DNA of 64,000 nucleotides, taken from the NCBI GenBank assembly GCA_003216375.1, contig QCIZ01000002.1:62001-126000 (forward strand), in the 5' to 3' direction. The notes beneath the pieces were generated by a model. That model was given only the letters and a program-made list of their open reading frames with translations. It made no database searches and was not told the DNA's origin. The DNA comes from Prochlorococcus sp. AG-402-O21. Lineage in GTDB: Bacteria > Cyanobacteriota > Cyanobacteriia > PCC-6307 > Cyanobiaceae. The first letter of the stretch is position 1, and each line of letters starts with the position of its first letter. A program made the position numbers and the translations under genes. Below, one piece after another: positions 16,808-26,390 of the stretch.

Positions 16808-18121
16808 TTATTTTTTCAGAGCGAAACCTAAATTAGATTTTAAGGGGTTATAAGAATTTTTATTACCTTCAACTTTAAACTTTTTAAGCAATATATTTTC
16901 AGCCACAACATATTGACTATCTTTTAAAGTTCCTAGATCTGAATTTGTTAATCTATTTTCATCATTCAACAAAAGATCTACTTCAATATCAGGTTTTATT
17001 CCATTTTTATTAATATCTTTACCACTTGGTGTTAAATATTTAGCGACTGTAACTGTTAGACCTGAGCCATCAGAAAGAGACCTGACAGACTGGACTAGTC
17101 CTTTACCAAAAGTCTTTTTCCCAACCAATACTCCTCTTTTATTATCTTTAATTGCTCCAGAGAGAATCTCGCTAGCACTCGCAGATCCTTCATCGATTAA
17201 AACTACAACTGGTCTGTTGGTTAAAGCTCTGCTTTTTGCTTTCCTAATATCAGTAATACCATCTTTTGTTTTAGTACTGACAATTATTCCTCTATTTATC
17301 CATTGTCTAGCTATTTCAATGCTTGCCTCAAGCAAACCACCTGGGTTACTTCTAAGATCTAATACATAACCAAGAGGTTGTTGTTTTTCTAATTTATTAA
17401 TCGATAAACTCATTTCTTTTGGAGATTTTGCATTGAATTGTTTCAACCTTAGATAACCAATTTTCGCACCTAAAACTGTATTATTTATTCGACTATCAAC
17501 CACATTAATTTCAATTCTATCTCGTATCAATGAGACATTCAATAACTCATCGTCTCTAAGAATACCTAATTCAACCTTAGTTCCTTTTTTGCCTCGAATA
17601 AGCTTAACGGTACTATCTATACTCAGACCTTCGATAGACTTGCCATCTATTGAGACAATTATATCCTTAGGTTTTATTCCTGCAAGAAAAGCTGGTGTTC
17701 CTTCTATTGGTGAAACAACTACAATTTGATTAGTAACTTGATCAAGAGATATTTGAATACCTACTCCCATCAATTCACCCGTTGTATCTATTCTCATTTC
17801 ATTTAATTCTTTAGGATCTAAAAATCTTGTATAAGGATCATCTAATCCTGTCAACATATCTTTTATTGCAACGTATGCATCTTCATTATCAAAATATTTT
17901 GTTGATAGAATTTCCTTTCTTAATTTAATCCAATCTTTTGCTTTGTATTTTCCTGAATAGTCCAAAAAATCGCGATAAATAATTTGCCATACTTGATCAA
18001 TAATCTCTTTTGGATTATTAGTAATCAAAGTAGAAGAATTTGCCTGGAAGGAATAAGATGGCGCAGGGAAAACAACTGATAATAAACATATTTTTAAAAA
18101 TATCTTCAACATAATTATCAA
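16808..18121 (-). CDS. carboxyl-terminal processing protease (S41)
   Basis: 437 residues. An N-terminal signal peptide (about 1-25, ending PSYSFQA) exports it to the lumen or periplasm. A PDZ domain lies near 110-200 (GVGIQISL, GTPAFLAGIKPKDIIVSIDG). The S41 core follows, with the catalytic serine in DEGSASASEILSGA and the lysine in KKTFGKGLVQS, a Ser-Lys dyad. Cyanobacterial CtpA cleaves the D1 precursor, and paralogues CtpB/CtpC have other targets. I cannot tell which paralogue this is. It lies 44 bases downstream of ispG on the same strand. Confidence 0.9.
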   Translation of the reverse strand: MIIMLKIFLKICLLSVVFPAPSYSFQANSSTLITNNPKEIIDQVWQIIYRDFLDYSGKYKAKDWIKLRKEILSTKYFDNEDAYVAIKDMLTGLDDPYTRFLDPKELNEMRIDTTGELMGVGIQISLDQVTNQIVVVSPIEGTPAFLAGIKPKDIIVSIDGKSIEGLSIDSTVKLIRGKKGTKVELGILRDDELLNVSLIRDRIEINVVDSRINNTVLGAKIGYLRLKQFNAKSPKEMSLSINKLEKQQPLGYVLDLRSNPGGLLEASIEIARQWINRGIIVSTKTKDGITDIRKAKSRALTNRPVVVLIDEGSASASEILSGAIKDNKRGVLVGKKTFGKGLVQSVRSLSDGSGLTVTVAKYLTPSGKDINKNGIKPDIEVDLLLNDENRLTNSDLGTLKDSQYVVAENILLKKFKVEGNKNSYNPLKSNLGFALKK

Positions 18122-18165
18122 ATAATTTTTTTAATAATAAAACAATTAAAATGTATATTCTATTT

Positions 18166-19389
18166 TTAAGGATCTACCCATTTACCATCTTCTTTAATTA
18201 AATCAACTAAAGCCTGTACTCCTTCATCCTCAGGTACCCTCTTGATTTCATCTCTATTTCTATAAAGCGCAATAGTTCCAACACCTTTACCTACATAACC
18301 ATAGTCAGCATCTGCCATCTCTCCAGGTCCATTAACGATGCAACCCATTACAGCGATATCCAAACCCGTTAAATGTTGAGTAGCGTCCCTAACTCTTGCT
18401 ACAACTTCCTCTAAATTAAATAATGTTCTACCACAACTAGGACAACTAATATATTCAACCATAGTTTTTCTCAAACCAACCGCTTGTAAGATTGAATATG
18501 CAACTGGTATTTCTTTTTCAGGCGCCTCTGTTAAAGAGACTCTAATGGTATCTCCAATACCTTCTGATAACAATGTACCTATCCCTACCGTACTTTTAAT
18601 TCTTCCATAATCCCCATCTCCCGCTTCGGTTACACCTAAATGAAGAGGATAATTAAATCCCTCTTTATCCATTGTGTCCGCCATCATTCTATAAGCAGCA
18701 AGCATCACTGGTGCTCGAGAAGCCTTCATCGAAATTACAATATTATGAAAATCCAATGAATGACATATTCGAATAAATTCCATGGCTGATTCAACCATTC
18801 CAAAGGGCGTATCTCCATAAGCAAATAACATTCTTTCAGACAAAGAGCCATGGTTAACGCCTATTCTTAAGGCCTTATTTTGCTCTTTTAGAGTATTAAC
18901 AATTGGTTCGAATTTTTGTATAATTTTCTCTTTTATTACGTCAATTTCATCTTTAGTAAATTCAGTTCTATTGGGATCAGGTTTTTCAAAAACGAATAAT
19001 CCCGGGTTGATACGAACTTTATCTACATGCTTAGCCACTTCTAAAGCTATTTTCATTCCATTGTGGTGAACATCCGCTACCAATGGAACTGGTTGATAAG
19101 TGCTAGCTAGTAGTTTCTTGATTTCCCCCACAGCTTTTGCACTTGCAAGAGTTGGAACTGTTAATCTGACAATCTCACATCCAACTTCATGCAATCTCCT
19201 TATTGCGGCAGTTGAGCCCTCAATATCCATCGTATCTTCATTAATCATTGACTGAACCCGAACTGGATTATCGCCACCAATACCAATATCTCCCACCATT
19301 ACAGTCCTAGTATCTCTACGGATAATTCTGGTGCTATATCGCTGTGCGAGATTATTTTCTTCCATATTCTTTTCCAGGGTCGCAATCAT
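18166..19389 (-). CDS. ispG: 4-hydroxy-3-methylbut-2-enyl diphosphate synthase
   Basis: MEP pathway enzyme (GcpE) converting methylerythritol cyclodiphosphate to HMBPP with a 4Fe-4S cluster and, in cyanobacteria, ferredoxin. 407 residues, normal for the cyanobacterial type. Seen: [20 protein letters not shown] near 43-62, VADVHH near 103, RINPGL near 120, the CPSCGRT pair near 310 and the third cysteine in [17 protein letters not shown] near 345. Upstream of ctp on the same strand, it supplies isoprenoids for chlorophyll and carotenoids. Confidence 0.95.
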   Translation of the reverse strand: MIATLEKNMEENNLAQRYSTRIIRRDTRTVMVGDIGIGGDNPVRVQSMINEDTMDIEGSTAAIRRLHEVGCEIVRLTVPTLASAKAVGEIKKLLASTYQPVPLVADVHHNGMKIALEVAKHVDKVRINPGLFVFEKPDPNRTEFTKDEIDVIKEKIIQKFEPIVNTLKEQNKALRIGVNHGSLSERMLFAYGDTPFGMVESAMEFIRICHSLDFHNIVISMKASRAPVMLAAYRMMADTMDKEGFNYPLHLGVTEAGDGDYGRIKSTVGIGTLLSEGIGDTIRVSLTEAPEKEIPVAYSILQAVGLRKTMVEYISCPSCGRTLFNLEEVVARVRDATQHLTGLDIAVMGCIVNGPGEMADADYGYVGKGVGTIALYRNRDEIKRVPEDEGVQALVDLIKEDGKWVDP

Positions 19390-19441
19390 GAGTTAACAAT
19401 TGAGCCTCTTTAATTAGTAAGAATGACATATTTAAGGGCTA

Positions 19442-20005
19442 TTATAAAAAATCAATTTTTTCTTTGATTTTTAGGAAATCAGAATTAGTCAGACTCATCG
19501 GTTTACCTTCCTCTTTTGATGGATTCCTAAGTAAATAAGATGGATGGAAAACAGGCATAACAAGTCTGTCCTCCCAATCGATCCATTTCCCCCTGAGAAT
19601 ACTAATACGAGACTTGATTTTCAAAATCGCTTCTAGTGCTGTTGCTCCAACTAGAACTATTACCCTGGGATTTACAAGTTTTATTTGTTGATACAACCAG
19701 GGAAGGTTTTCTTGGATTTCAGCCTTTGTTGGGCGTCTATTTTGGGGTGGTCTACATTTGACCACGTTGCAAAAATAAACATCTTGGTTTATATCAATTC
19801 CTACATTTTGAAGCAATTTATCAAGTAATTTTCCAGACCTTCCTACAAAAGGTTCTCCCAGTTCCTCCTCCTTTGCTCCTGGGGCCTCTCCAATAATCAT
19901 CAACTTAGCGAAAGGGTTACCCCTAGATACAACAATTTTGTTTTTGGAATTGCTGAAATTACAAACTTCAGAAAAGTCTTTATCAGGAGCACTATTTTTT
20001 TTCAC
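19442..20005 (-). CDS. uracil-DNA glycosylase family 4-like, cluster Cys reduced
   Basis: Removes uracil from DNA. 187 residues, similar to family 4. Motif A GEAPGAKEEELGEPFVGRSG lies near 39-58, NVVKCRPPQNRRPT near 80-93, and motif B HPSYLLR near 160. Normal family 4 enzymes hold a 4Fe-4S cluster through four cysteines. Here the first pair reads C15-x-x-S18, and the cysteine usually 16 residues after KCRPP is missing near residue 100, so at most two ligands remain. Start overlaps the VOC gene stop by 4 bases, indicating translational coupling. Confidence 0.85.
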   Translation of the reverse strand: MKKNSAPDKDFSEVCNFSNSKNKIVVSRGNPFAKLMIIGEAPGAKEEELGEPFVGRSGKLLDKLLQNVGIDINQDVYFCNVVKCRPPQNRRPTKAEIQENLPWLYQQIKLVNPRVIVLVGATALEAILKIKSRISILRGKWIDWEDRLVMPVFHPSYLLRNPSKEEGKPMSLTNSDFLKIKEKIDFL

Positions 20006-20415
20006 ATCAGAGTATCCAAATCTGATCCTTTTGAAAGGTACGGCACTAAAATCAAGAATTTATTACCTTCTGGATCCAGAATCCATTGCTCAGCTCCAAA
20101 GTTTGCCAATTTTGTTGTGCCCATAACACTACCTCCTATTTTTAATATCTCAGAAATCCACATTTCAATCATTTTTGATGGATCTTCAGAAGGTTCACCT
20201 TGAAAACATAATGAGGTTGAATTTCCTTTCCTTTGCCATTCATGATTCTCATTAGGTCGATAAAAATGTATTTTGGATCGATTATTTATTGAAATAAAAT
20301 AATGAGTTGCATTAAAACCTTTATTTGCCTTGTCAGAGTTGACCTTGGCATAAAAATCAGACAATTCTTTAGGGTTTTCAGAAGCAATTACAAAGTTTAT
20401 GTTCATCAAAGGCAT
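20002..20415 (-). CDS. VOC (glyoxalase-like) protein
   Basis: 137 residues with two beta-alpha-beta-beta modules typical of the vicinal oxygen chelate fold: INFVIASENPKELSDFYAKV near 6-25 and, in the second half, LANFGAEQWILDPEGNKFLI near 108-127. Metal ligands of true glyoxalase I are not clearly conserved, so substrate and activity are unknown. It is the first gene of a probable two-gene transcript with the UDG. A palindrome lies between its start and aspC. Confidence 0.75.
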   Translation of the reverse strand: MPLMNINFVIASENPKELSDFYAKVNSDKANKGFNATHYFISINNRSKIHFYRPNENHEWQRKGNSTSLCFQGEPSEDPSKMIEMWISEILKIGGSVMGTTKLANFGAEQWILDPEGNKFLILVPYLSKGSDLDTLM

Positions 20416-20454
20416 GCAAGTATCTGATTAAGTAGTAAGTTTGTAATTAGATCA

Positions 20455-20473
20455 ATTCACTTTAAAAGTGAAT
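20455..20473. promoter_or_regulatory. 19-bp palindrome, possible operator
   Basis: ATTCACTTT-A-AAAGTGAAT is perfectly symmetric around one base. It lies 34 bases before the aspC start and 40 before the divergent VOC gene start, the usual place for an operator. It does not match the Fur, NtcA or LexA consensus that I know. Confidence 0.4.
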
Positions 20474-20506
20474 CTAAGAAAAACATTTTGAAGTTATGCT
20501 TCGAAG

Positions 20507-21685
20507 ATGACTGAAAAATCACAGATATCTAAAAGAGCTCTCTCAATAAAACCTTCTCTAACTCTTGAGATCAGCGCAAAAGCTAAGGCTTTAAAAGCTG
20601 AAGGAAAAAACATTTGTAGTTTAAGCGCTGGAGAACCTGATTTCGATACCCCTGAATTTATTATCGATGCCACTCTAAAAGCATTAAAAGATGGAAAAAC
20701 TCGTTATGGACCTGCTGCTGGAGATCCAGAATTAAGAGAAGCCATTGCCCAAAAGCAATCAAATATTAATAAAGTTCCCACAAAAACAGACAATGTTTTG
20801 GTAACAAACGGAGGGAAACAAGCAATATACAATTTATTTCAAGTAGTTTTAAATCCTGGAGATGAAGTCCTCATACCTGCACCATATTGGCTTAGTTATC
20901 CAGAGATAACCCTTTTAGCTGGTGCCAAGCCAATTAAAATTAAATCTTCAACTAAAGATAATTTCAAAATAGATATCCATTCTCTAGAAGAAAACGTAAC
21001 TGAAAAAACAAGGTTATTAATTATCAACTCTCCAAGTAATCCAACAGGCTGCGTTTTAACCGAGCAAGAGATGAATACTATTTCTGAGTTTTTAAGAAGA
21101 CATCCAAGAATTTTTTTAATGAGTGATGAAATTTATGAATTTCTTATTTCTCCAAGTCAAGTTCATCACAGTTTTGCAAAAATAGCACCAGATTTAAAAA
21201 ATAGAATTTTCACAGTCAACGGTTTTGCCAAGGCTTGGGCAATGACTGGATGGAGGATTGGATACCTAACAGGAAATACAGAGGTAATAAAGAAAGCCAT
21301 TGCTTTACAAAGTCAAAGTACAAGCAATGTATGCAGTTTTGCTCAAAAAGGAGCTATTGCCGCACTTCAGGGCTCAAAAGATTGCGTTCATGAAATGGCA
21401 GAAATTTATAACAAAAGGAGGTTATTGATAACAGAACGACTAAAAAAAATAAAAAATGTTTCTTTTGTCCCTCCCACTGGAGCTTTCTATGTTTTCCCAG
21501 AAATTAATCTAGAGGATATCGATTCAATAAGTTTCTGTAAATTGGCACTAGAAAAGGTTGGCCTAGCAATAGTTCCAGGGATTGCTTTTGGAGATGACAA
21601 ATGCATAAGAATCTCATATGCATCTTCAAAAGAAATGATCAACGATGGAGTTGATAGGCTAGAAAGACTATTAAATGATTTTTAA
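20507..21685 (+). CDS. aspC: aspartate aminotransferase-type class I aminotransferase
   Basis: PLP enzyme moving amino groups between aspartate or related amino acids and 2-oxoglutarate. 392 residues, subgroup I-gamma length. Seen: SLSAGEPDFDTPEFI near 38-52, TRYGPAAGDPELREAIA near 66-82, NSPSNPTGC near 171, DEIYE near 206, the PLP lysine in FAKAWAMTGWRIGY near 240-253, and RISYASS near the end. Some members also act as prephenate or LL-DAP aminotransferases. It is 21 bases before phnD, but the importer probably has its own promoter. Confidence 0.88.
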   Translation: MTEKSQISKRALSIKPSLTLEISAKAKALKAEGKNICSLSAGEPDFDTPEFIIDATLKALKDGKTRYGPAAGDPELREAIAQKQSNINKVPTKTDNVLVTNGGKQAIYNLFQVVLNPGDEVLIPAPYWLSYPEITLLAGAKPIKIKSSTKDNFKIDIHSLEENVTEKTRLLIINSPSNPTGCVLTEQEMNTISEFLRRHPRIFLMSDEIYEFLISPSQVHHSFAKIAPDLKNRIFTVNGFAKAWAMTGWRIGYLTGNTEVIKKAIALQSQSTSNVCSFAQKGAIAALQGSKDCVHEMAEIYNKRRLLITERLKKIKNVSFVPPTGAFYVFPEINLEDIDSISFCKLALEKVGLAIVPGIAFGDDKCIRISYASSKEMINDGVDRLERLLNDF

Positions 21686-21706
21686 ATTAAAAATAAAAAA
21701 AAAAAA

Positions 21707-22618
21707 ATGAATCAAGCGCCAAGATCAATCAAGTTCACGAAAATAACTATTGCTTTTTTATCAATATTTAACTTATCTAATATTAGTTCATTAAAAGCAG
21801 AGGAAATACTTCGCATTGGGGCGATACCAGATCAAAACCCAGAGCACCTGAATCGTCTATATAAAGTATTATCCTCTGAATTAAGCGAGCAGCTCAATGT
21901 TCAAGTCCGTTATAAACCAGTTACTAATTATGCTGCAGCTGTAACAGCTTTTAGGACCGGGAATTTAGATTTAGTATGGTTCGGTGCTTTAACGGGTGTA
22001 CAAGCAAGACTTCAAAGCAATGGATCCAAGGTAATAGCACAAAGAGATATTGATGAAAAATTCCATAGTATTTTTATTGCAAACAAGAAAAGTTCAATCC
22101 AAAAAATAAATAACATAAGTGACTTAAAGACACTAAAAGGCAAGCGTTTTACTTTTGGCTCTGAAAGTTCAACATCAGGAAGATTGATGCCACAATATTT
22201 TTTAAACAAAGCAGGTGTTCAACTTAAAGATTTCAAAGGTGCAAGCCCAGGCTTTAGTGGGAGCCACGATTCAACATTAATGCTTGTGCAAAGTGGTTCA
22301 TATGAGGCAGGTGCTCTTAGCGAAGAAGTATGGAAGAGAAATCTTGATATAGGACGCGTGGACCCCTCAAAAGTCTTTGTGATTTGGAAGACTCCTTCTT
22401 ATCATAATTATCATTGGCTTGCTCAAGGAAACCTAGATAAAAAGTTCAAAAAAGGCTTTACGAAAGAGCTTACAAATGTATTTTTACGTTTCAATGAAAA
22501 GTCAAAAAAACAAAAACAAATTCTCGAATTATTTAGCGCAAAGAAATTTATAATATCAAAAAATGAGAATTATAATAAAACAGAAAAGGTAGGTAGAAAA
22601 ATTGGAAAGATTAAGTGA
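21707..22618 (+). CDS. phnD: PhnD-family ABC transporter substrate-binding protein
   Basis: 303 residues. Signal peptide about 1-31 (FTKITIAFLSIFNLSNISSL). The mature protein has the PhnD/phosphonate-binding layout: ILRIGAIPDQNPEHLNRLYK near 34-53, VRYKPVTNYAAAVTAF near 65-80, DLVWFGALTGVQAR near 85-98, and FTFGSESSTSGRLMPQYFL near 147-165. PhnD proteins of Prochlorococcus bind phosphonate or phosphite; a related family has been proposed for selenate, so the ligand is not fixed. Overlaps phnC by 4 bases. Confidence 0.85.
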   Translation: MNQAPRSIKFTKITIAFLSIFNLSNISSLKAEEILRIGAIPDQNPEHLNRLYKVLSSELSEQLNVQVRYKPVTNYAAAVTAFRTGNLDLVWFGALTGVQARLQSNGSKVIAQRDIDEKFHSIFIANKKSSIQKINNISDLKTLKGKRFTFGSESSTSGRLMPQYFLNKAGVQLKDFKGASPGFSGSHDSTLMLVQSGSYEAGALSEEVWKRNLDIGRVDPSKVFVIWKTPSYHNYHWLAQGNLDKKFKKGFTKELTNVFLRFNEKSKKQKQILELFSAKKFIISKNENYNKTEKVGRKIGKIK

Positions 22619-23349
22619 CTAAGTTACTAGAATTAAAGAATATAAGCCATAGCAATAAAGAAAGTATTAGAGTAAAAGGTATTAATTTAACAATAAATCA
22701 AGGTGAGAAGATAGCGCTTATTGGCAAGAGTGGCTCTGGCAAAAGTACATTAATCTCGATCGCAAATGGATCACTAATCCCAAACGAAGGGGATGTAATA
22801 TGGAAAGGTTCTCACATTAACAATATTTCAAATATTGAGTCGTCAAAGATAGGAACTATATGGCAGGATTTATCTTTGATAGAAGAGCTAAATGTCGCTC
22901 AGAATATAAACTGCGGTGCACTAGGTAAACACAATTTCATATGGGCTTTAAAAAATCTCCTCGGAGTCTTAGATAAAGGTTTATGCCAAGAATGTCTAGC
23001 AGCAGTCTCTCTGCCAAAAAAAACTATTTATTCCTATATAAATAAACTTTCTGGTGGGCAAAAAAAAAGAATAGCAATTGCACGTCTTTTAAGACAAGAA
23101 CCAGAGATTCTTCTTGGAGACGAACCTTTCTCAAATTTAGACCCTCTATTATCAAAAAATATCTTAAATTTATTTATTAATCAAAAAAATTATCTTAGAA
23201 TTAAAATCCCTGAGACCATACTTATAAGTCTTCACCAAATTAATTTAATAAATAATTTCAATAGAGTTATTGGGTTAAAAGATGGAGAGATTGTAATAGA
23301 TAGAGAAATTCATAATATCAATCAATCAGAGTTTGATTGGCTATTTTAA
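22615..23349 (+). CDS. phnC: PhnC-type ABC importer ATPase
   Basis: 244 residues. Walker A GKSGSGKST near 37-45, Q-loop IWQDLS near 82, signature LSGGQKKRIAIARLL near 143-157 and Walker B ILLGDEPFSNLD near 163-174, all intact. It powers uptake by the PhnD/PhnE partners. Start GTG at 22615 lies inside the phnD stop region (GTGA), so translation is coupled. The stop is 6 bases before phnE. The three genes form one operon. Confidence 0.9.
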   Translation: MTKLLELKNISHSNKESIRVKGINLTINQGEKIALIGKSGSGKSTLISIANGSLIPNEGDVIWKGSHINNISNIESSKIGTIWQDLSLIEELNVAQNINCGALGKHNFIWALKNLLGVLDKGLCQECLAAVSLPKKTIYSYINKLSGGQKKRIAIARLLRQEPEILLGDEPFSNLDPLLSKNILNLFINQKNYLRIKIPETILISLHQINLINNFNRVIGLKDGEIVIDREIHNINQSEFDWLF

Positions 23350-23355
23350 TTCACA

Positions 23356-24906
23356 ATGAAATTAATAAAACCAGTATCAACTTTATTAACATTAATCCCA
23401 TCAATAGCGTACATTCCCATTCTCATAGAAACCATCAAAGGATTTCATATTGGGGGTCTAAATATCATATTTCTATTCATAAGCTCAGCAATAAAACCAT
23501 CGTTCAATCAAGAAGTAGTTAAAAGCGCATGGGAAGGACTTCAAATAACAATTGCTACTGCTTTAACTAGCTGGGTTATAAGTATGCTTATTGGAATTCT
23601 TTTAGGTGTACTATCTACAGATTTATTTTGGAAAAGTATTCCTAAATTTTCTTCTTTAGGTAAATTCATAAAATACTCATTAGCAATTCCAAGATCAATA
23701 CATGAAGTAGTCTGGGGCCTGCTATTTATACAAATTTTAGGTTTGAATATTTGGGTGGCAATTATATCTATAGTCATTCCCTATTCAGCCTTAACAGCAA
23801 GAGTAATTTCAGAGCAACTAGATAGTTTTGACATACAACCTCTAATAGCAATTAGGAAAACTGGATCTAATGCTATAAGCTCATTTATAACTATTCTTCT
23901 ACCAAAGTTAATACCTATCGTATCTACATATGGAAGTTACAGATTTGAATGTGCAATTAGAGGTGTAACATTACTTGGAATATTTGGATTAGGAGGTATA
24001 GGAACAGAACTATATTTAACTTTAAAATCCTTTGAGTTCAATGAAATGTGGACTTGTTTATGGATGCTTTGGTTAGTTATGATTTTATTAGAGAAATTTA
24101 TAAGATATTTAAGAAGTTATTTATCTGAAAATATTAGTTTGAAAAATTCTTTCTTAATTTCAATCTCAATATTTTCACTATCTCTATCGTTAGGTATTAG
24201 TTGGCTTTATAATCTAAATTTTGAGATATTTACTCCATTAAGCTTTTCGTATTTAAATTTACCTTCCTTCGTAGAGATAAGAAATGGATTTAATACCTTA
24301 CCTCTTTTTAAACTAATCATTACAACAATTTTAATAACTTTTTTCGCCTCTGGTATTGCAATAGGGACACCTCCTCTTTTACTAGTATTATTCCCAGGTA
24401 AATTCCCTCTAAAAGTTCAAAATCTTATTTGGATCTTCTTTAGATTGATACCTCCTCCATTGACCACTATACTTATTCTTCTTTTTACTAGTCCTAATAT
24501 ATCTGTAGCCGCATTATCACTAGGAATTACACATATGGGTGTCATGGGAAGATTACTTACAGATAATATACTAAATCAAGAAAAAAATATTTATCGAGCA
24601 ATTAAAAGCAATGGTTCAAGCAAGAAATCAGCAACACTTTATGGAATATTAGCCCCCCAAAGTAATAGTTACTTAGCTTATGGAGCATATAGAAGTGACG
24701 TAATTCTAAAGGAAACAGCAATTATAGGTGCAGTCGGAGGAGTAGGATTAGGGTGGCAATTACAAGAATCACTAAGCTCATTCGATTGGGCACAAGTCAT
24801 GATAATAACTGCTACTTTCTCTTTATTAACAATCTCAGGAGAATTTTTATTTAACACTTCTCAAAATTATTGGTTAAAGAATTCAACCAATAATTTCATT
24901 AGTTAG
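23356..24906 (+). CDS. phnE: PhnE-type permease with two fused membrane halves
   Basis: 516 residues, about twice a standard PhnE. It holds two BPD_transp_1 units, the first ending near residue 250 and the second covering about 310-510. About ten to twelve hydrophobic helices are visible. Cytoplasmic EAA-like loops occur as ALTARVISEQLDSFDIQPLI near 140-160 and MGRLLTDNILNQEKNIYRAI near 395-415. A single polypeptide would then form the whole pore with a PhnC dimer. Follows phnC by 6 bases. Confidence 0.87.
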   Translation: MKLIKPVSTLLTLIPSIAYIPILIETIKGFHIGGLNIIFLFISSAIKPSFNQEVVKSAWEGLQITIATALTSWVISMLIGILLGVLSTDLFWKSIPKFSSLGKFIKYSLAIPRSIHEVVWGLLFIQILGLNIWVAIISIVIPYSALTARVISEQLDSFDIQPLIAIRKTGSNAISSFITILLPKLIPIVSTYGSYRFECAIRGVTLLGIFGLGGIGTELYLTLKSFEFNEMWTCLWMLWLVMILLEKFIRYLRSYLSENISLKNSFLISISIFSLSLSLGISWLYNLNFEIFTPLSFSYLNLPSFVEIRNGFNTLPLFKLIITTILITFFASGIAIGTPPLLLVLFPGKFPLKVQNLIWIFFRLIPPPLTTILILLFTSPNISVAALSLGITHMGVMGRLLTDNILNQEKNIYRAIKSNGSSKKSATLYGILAPQSNSYLAYGAYRSDVILKETAIIGAVGGVGLGWQLQESLSSFDWAQVMIITATFSLLTISGEFLFNTSQNYWLKNSTNNFIS

Positions 24907-24930
24907 TTATTTTATTCAACATATCGACTT

Positions 24931-25578
24931 ATGAATAAATATCAGAAAAAATTAATCATAATTGGAGATAGTGGGGTTTACGGATGGGGAGATCTAGAGG
25001 GAGGGGGATGGTCTGAGAGATTAAGACAAAACTGGTTAAATTTAGATGGTGCGCCTATCATTTATTCTCTTGGAATAAGAGGAGATGGATTAGAGAAAGT
25101 TGCTATCAGATATAAGAATGAGTGGGCATCAAGGGGAGAGTTAAGGAGAAAAGTTCCTGAAGGTATTTTGCTATCAATTGGATTAAATGATACGGCTAGA
25201 ATTGGAAGAGAAGATGGAAGACCCCAACTTTCCGAAGATGCTTTTAAATTTGGCTTAAAACAATTAGTAAACGAAATTAAGAATGAAGTACATATAATGG
25301 TTCTTGGATTAACACCTGTTAATGAAGACTCAATGCCTTTTGCAGAATGTCTTTGGTATTCAAATCAAGCTTGCTCTAAATATGAAAATAAAATTGAAGA
25401 AACTTGCTTAGAATTAAATGTTCCGTTTTTATCTATCCATGAGAAAATGATCAACCTATTATCATTTAAAGAATTACTCTCATCAGATGGAATACATCTA
25501 AATACTAAGGGGCATAAATGGATTTATGACCAAATTAGCGAATGGCCAGCACTGAAGAATTGGGCTGATTTAAAATAA
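24931..25578 (+). CDS. SGNH/GDSL-type hydrolase
   Basis: 215 residues. Block I IGDSGVYGWGD near 11-21 carries the nucleophilic serine in GDS. Block III LLSIGLNDTARIG near 89-101 gives the asparagine. Block V DGIHLNTKGHKWI near 193-205 supplies Asp and His. No signal peptide, so probably cytosolic. It is likely an esterase, lipase or thioesterase; substrate unknown. It follows phnE by 24 bases on the same strand and may be read through from the transporter operon, with no clear functional link. Confidence 0.85.
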   Translation: MNKYQKKLIIIGDSGVYGWGDLEGGGWSERLRQNWLNLDGAPIIYSLGIRGDGLEKVAIRYKNEWASRGELRRKVPEGILLSIGLNDTARIGREDGRPQLSEDAFKFGLKQLVNEIKNEVHIMVLGLTPVNEDSMPFAECLWYSNQACSKYENKIEETCLELNVPFLSIHEKMINLLSFKELLSSDGIHLNTKGHKWIYDQISEWPALKNWADLK

Positions 25579-25583
25579 ACATT

Positions 25584-26327
25584 TCAAACAAACTTCAAAT
25601 ATAAAAAGATAGAAATAATAGCGGCTATAGATGTCTGAATAGAATTAACTAATTCATTAGTCATCCAATCAATCTTATTTTGAACTACTGCTCCAATATA
25701 ACTTTCCAAAAATGTTGCTAAATAACCAGAGAAGAAGACTATAAAAGCAACAGATAGTCCAGAAATAATCGATAGATTAAGCATAAAAACAGTCATGATA
25801 AAACTTCCTAACAAACCAGCCATTGAACCTTCGATACTTATTGCCCCCTCTGTTCCTGGTGATACTGACTTTAAAGTCGTAATTAGAAAAGTTCTTTTAC
25901 CAAATCTTTTGCCAATTTCACTTGAAAAGGTATCGGAAAGTTTTGCACTGAAACTAGAAGCAAAACCTACCATGAATAAATTTAAAAAATTTGGCCAAAG
26001 ACAACTTAACAAGGCTAGTGAGCAACCTGTTGCTGCAGACCCCCATACATTTTCAGGGCCACGTTGACCACCTCTTGCTTCAGCAATCCCTCGGGAAGCC
26101 TTATTTTTGTATCCAATTTTTGTAACTAAAGTTCCCAACAAGAGATAGACACAAACTGATATCCAACCATTCCAACCAATAGATCCTAATAAAAGTGTTC
26201 CAAGTATTCCAGCATGAATCCATCCTTTCTTAGTTAAAAATGGAAGCCTATGTCCTACAAATATCAACAAGAAATTAATCAAAAAAGCATTAATCCAAAT
26301 ACCGCTTATAGAAGAGAAGTTAGCCAT
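25584..26327 (-). CDS. DUF92 protein, VTE6-like (phytyl-phosphate kinase family)
   Basis: 247 residues, about six membrane helices. The family signature EARGGQRGPENVWGSAATG lies near 84-102, with a later GKRTFLITTLKSVSPGTEGAISIEG near 142-166. DUF92/TIGR00297 includes plant VTE6, a phytyl-phosphate kinase in tocopherol and chlorophyll phytol salvage; the cyanobacterial homologue is thought to do the same. Marine Prochlorococcus could use it for recycling phytol. Located in the membrane; convergent with the SGNH gene, 5 bases apart. Confidence 0.85.
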   Translation of the reverse strand: MANFSSISGIWINAFLINFLLIFVGHRLPFLTKKGWIHAGILGTLLLGSIGWNGWISVCVYLLLGTLVTKIGYKNKASRGIAEARGGQRGPENVWGSAATGCSLALLSCLWPNFLNLFMVGFASSFSAKLSDTFSSEIGKRFGKRTFLITTLKSVSPGTEGAISIEGSMAGLLGSFIMTVFMLNLSIISGLSVAFIVFFSGYLATFLESYIGAVVQNKIDWMTNELVNSIQTSIAAIISIFLYLKFV

Positions 26328-26390
26328 CGTTCCTAACCAGCATACCTATTTCTAAACAATAGACGGTTTTATGATCAAAAATATTCAATC

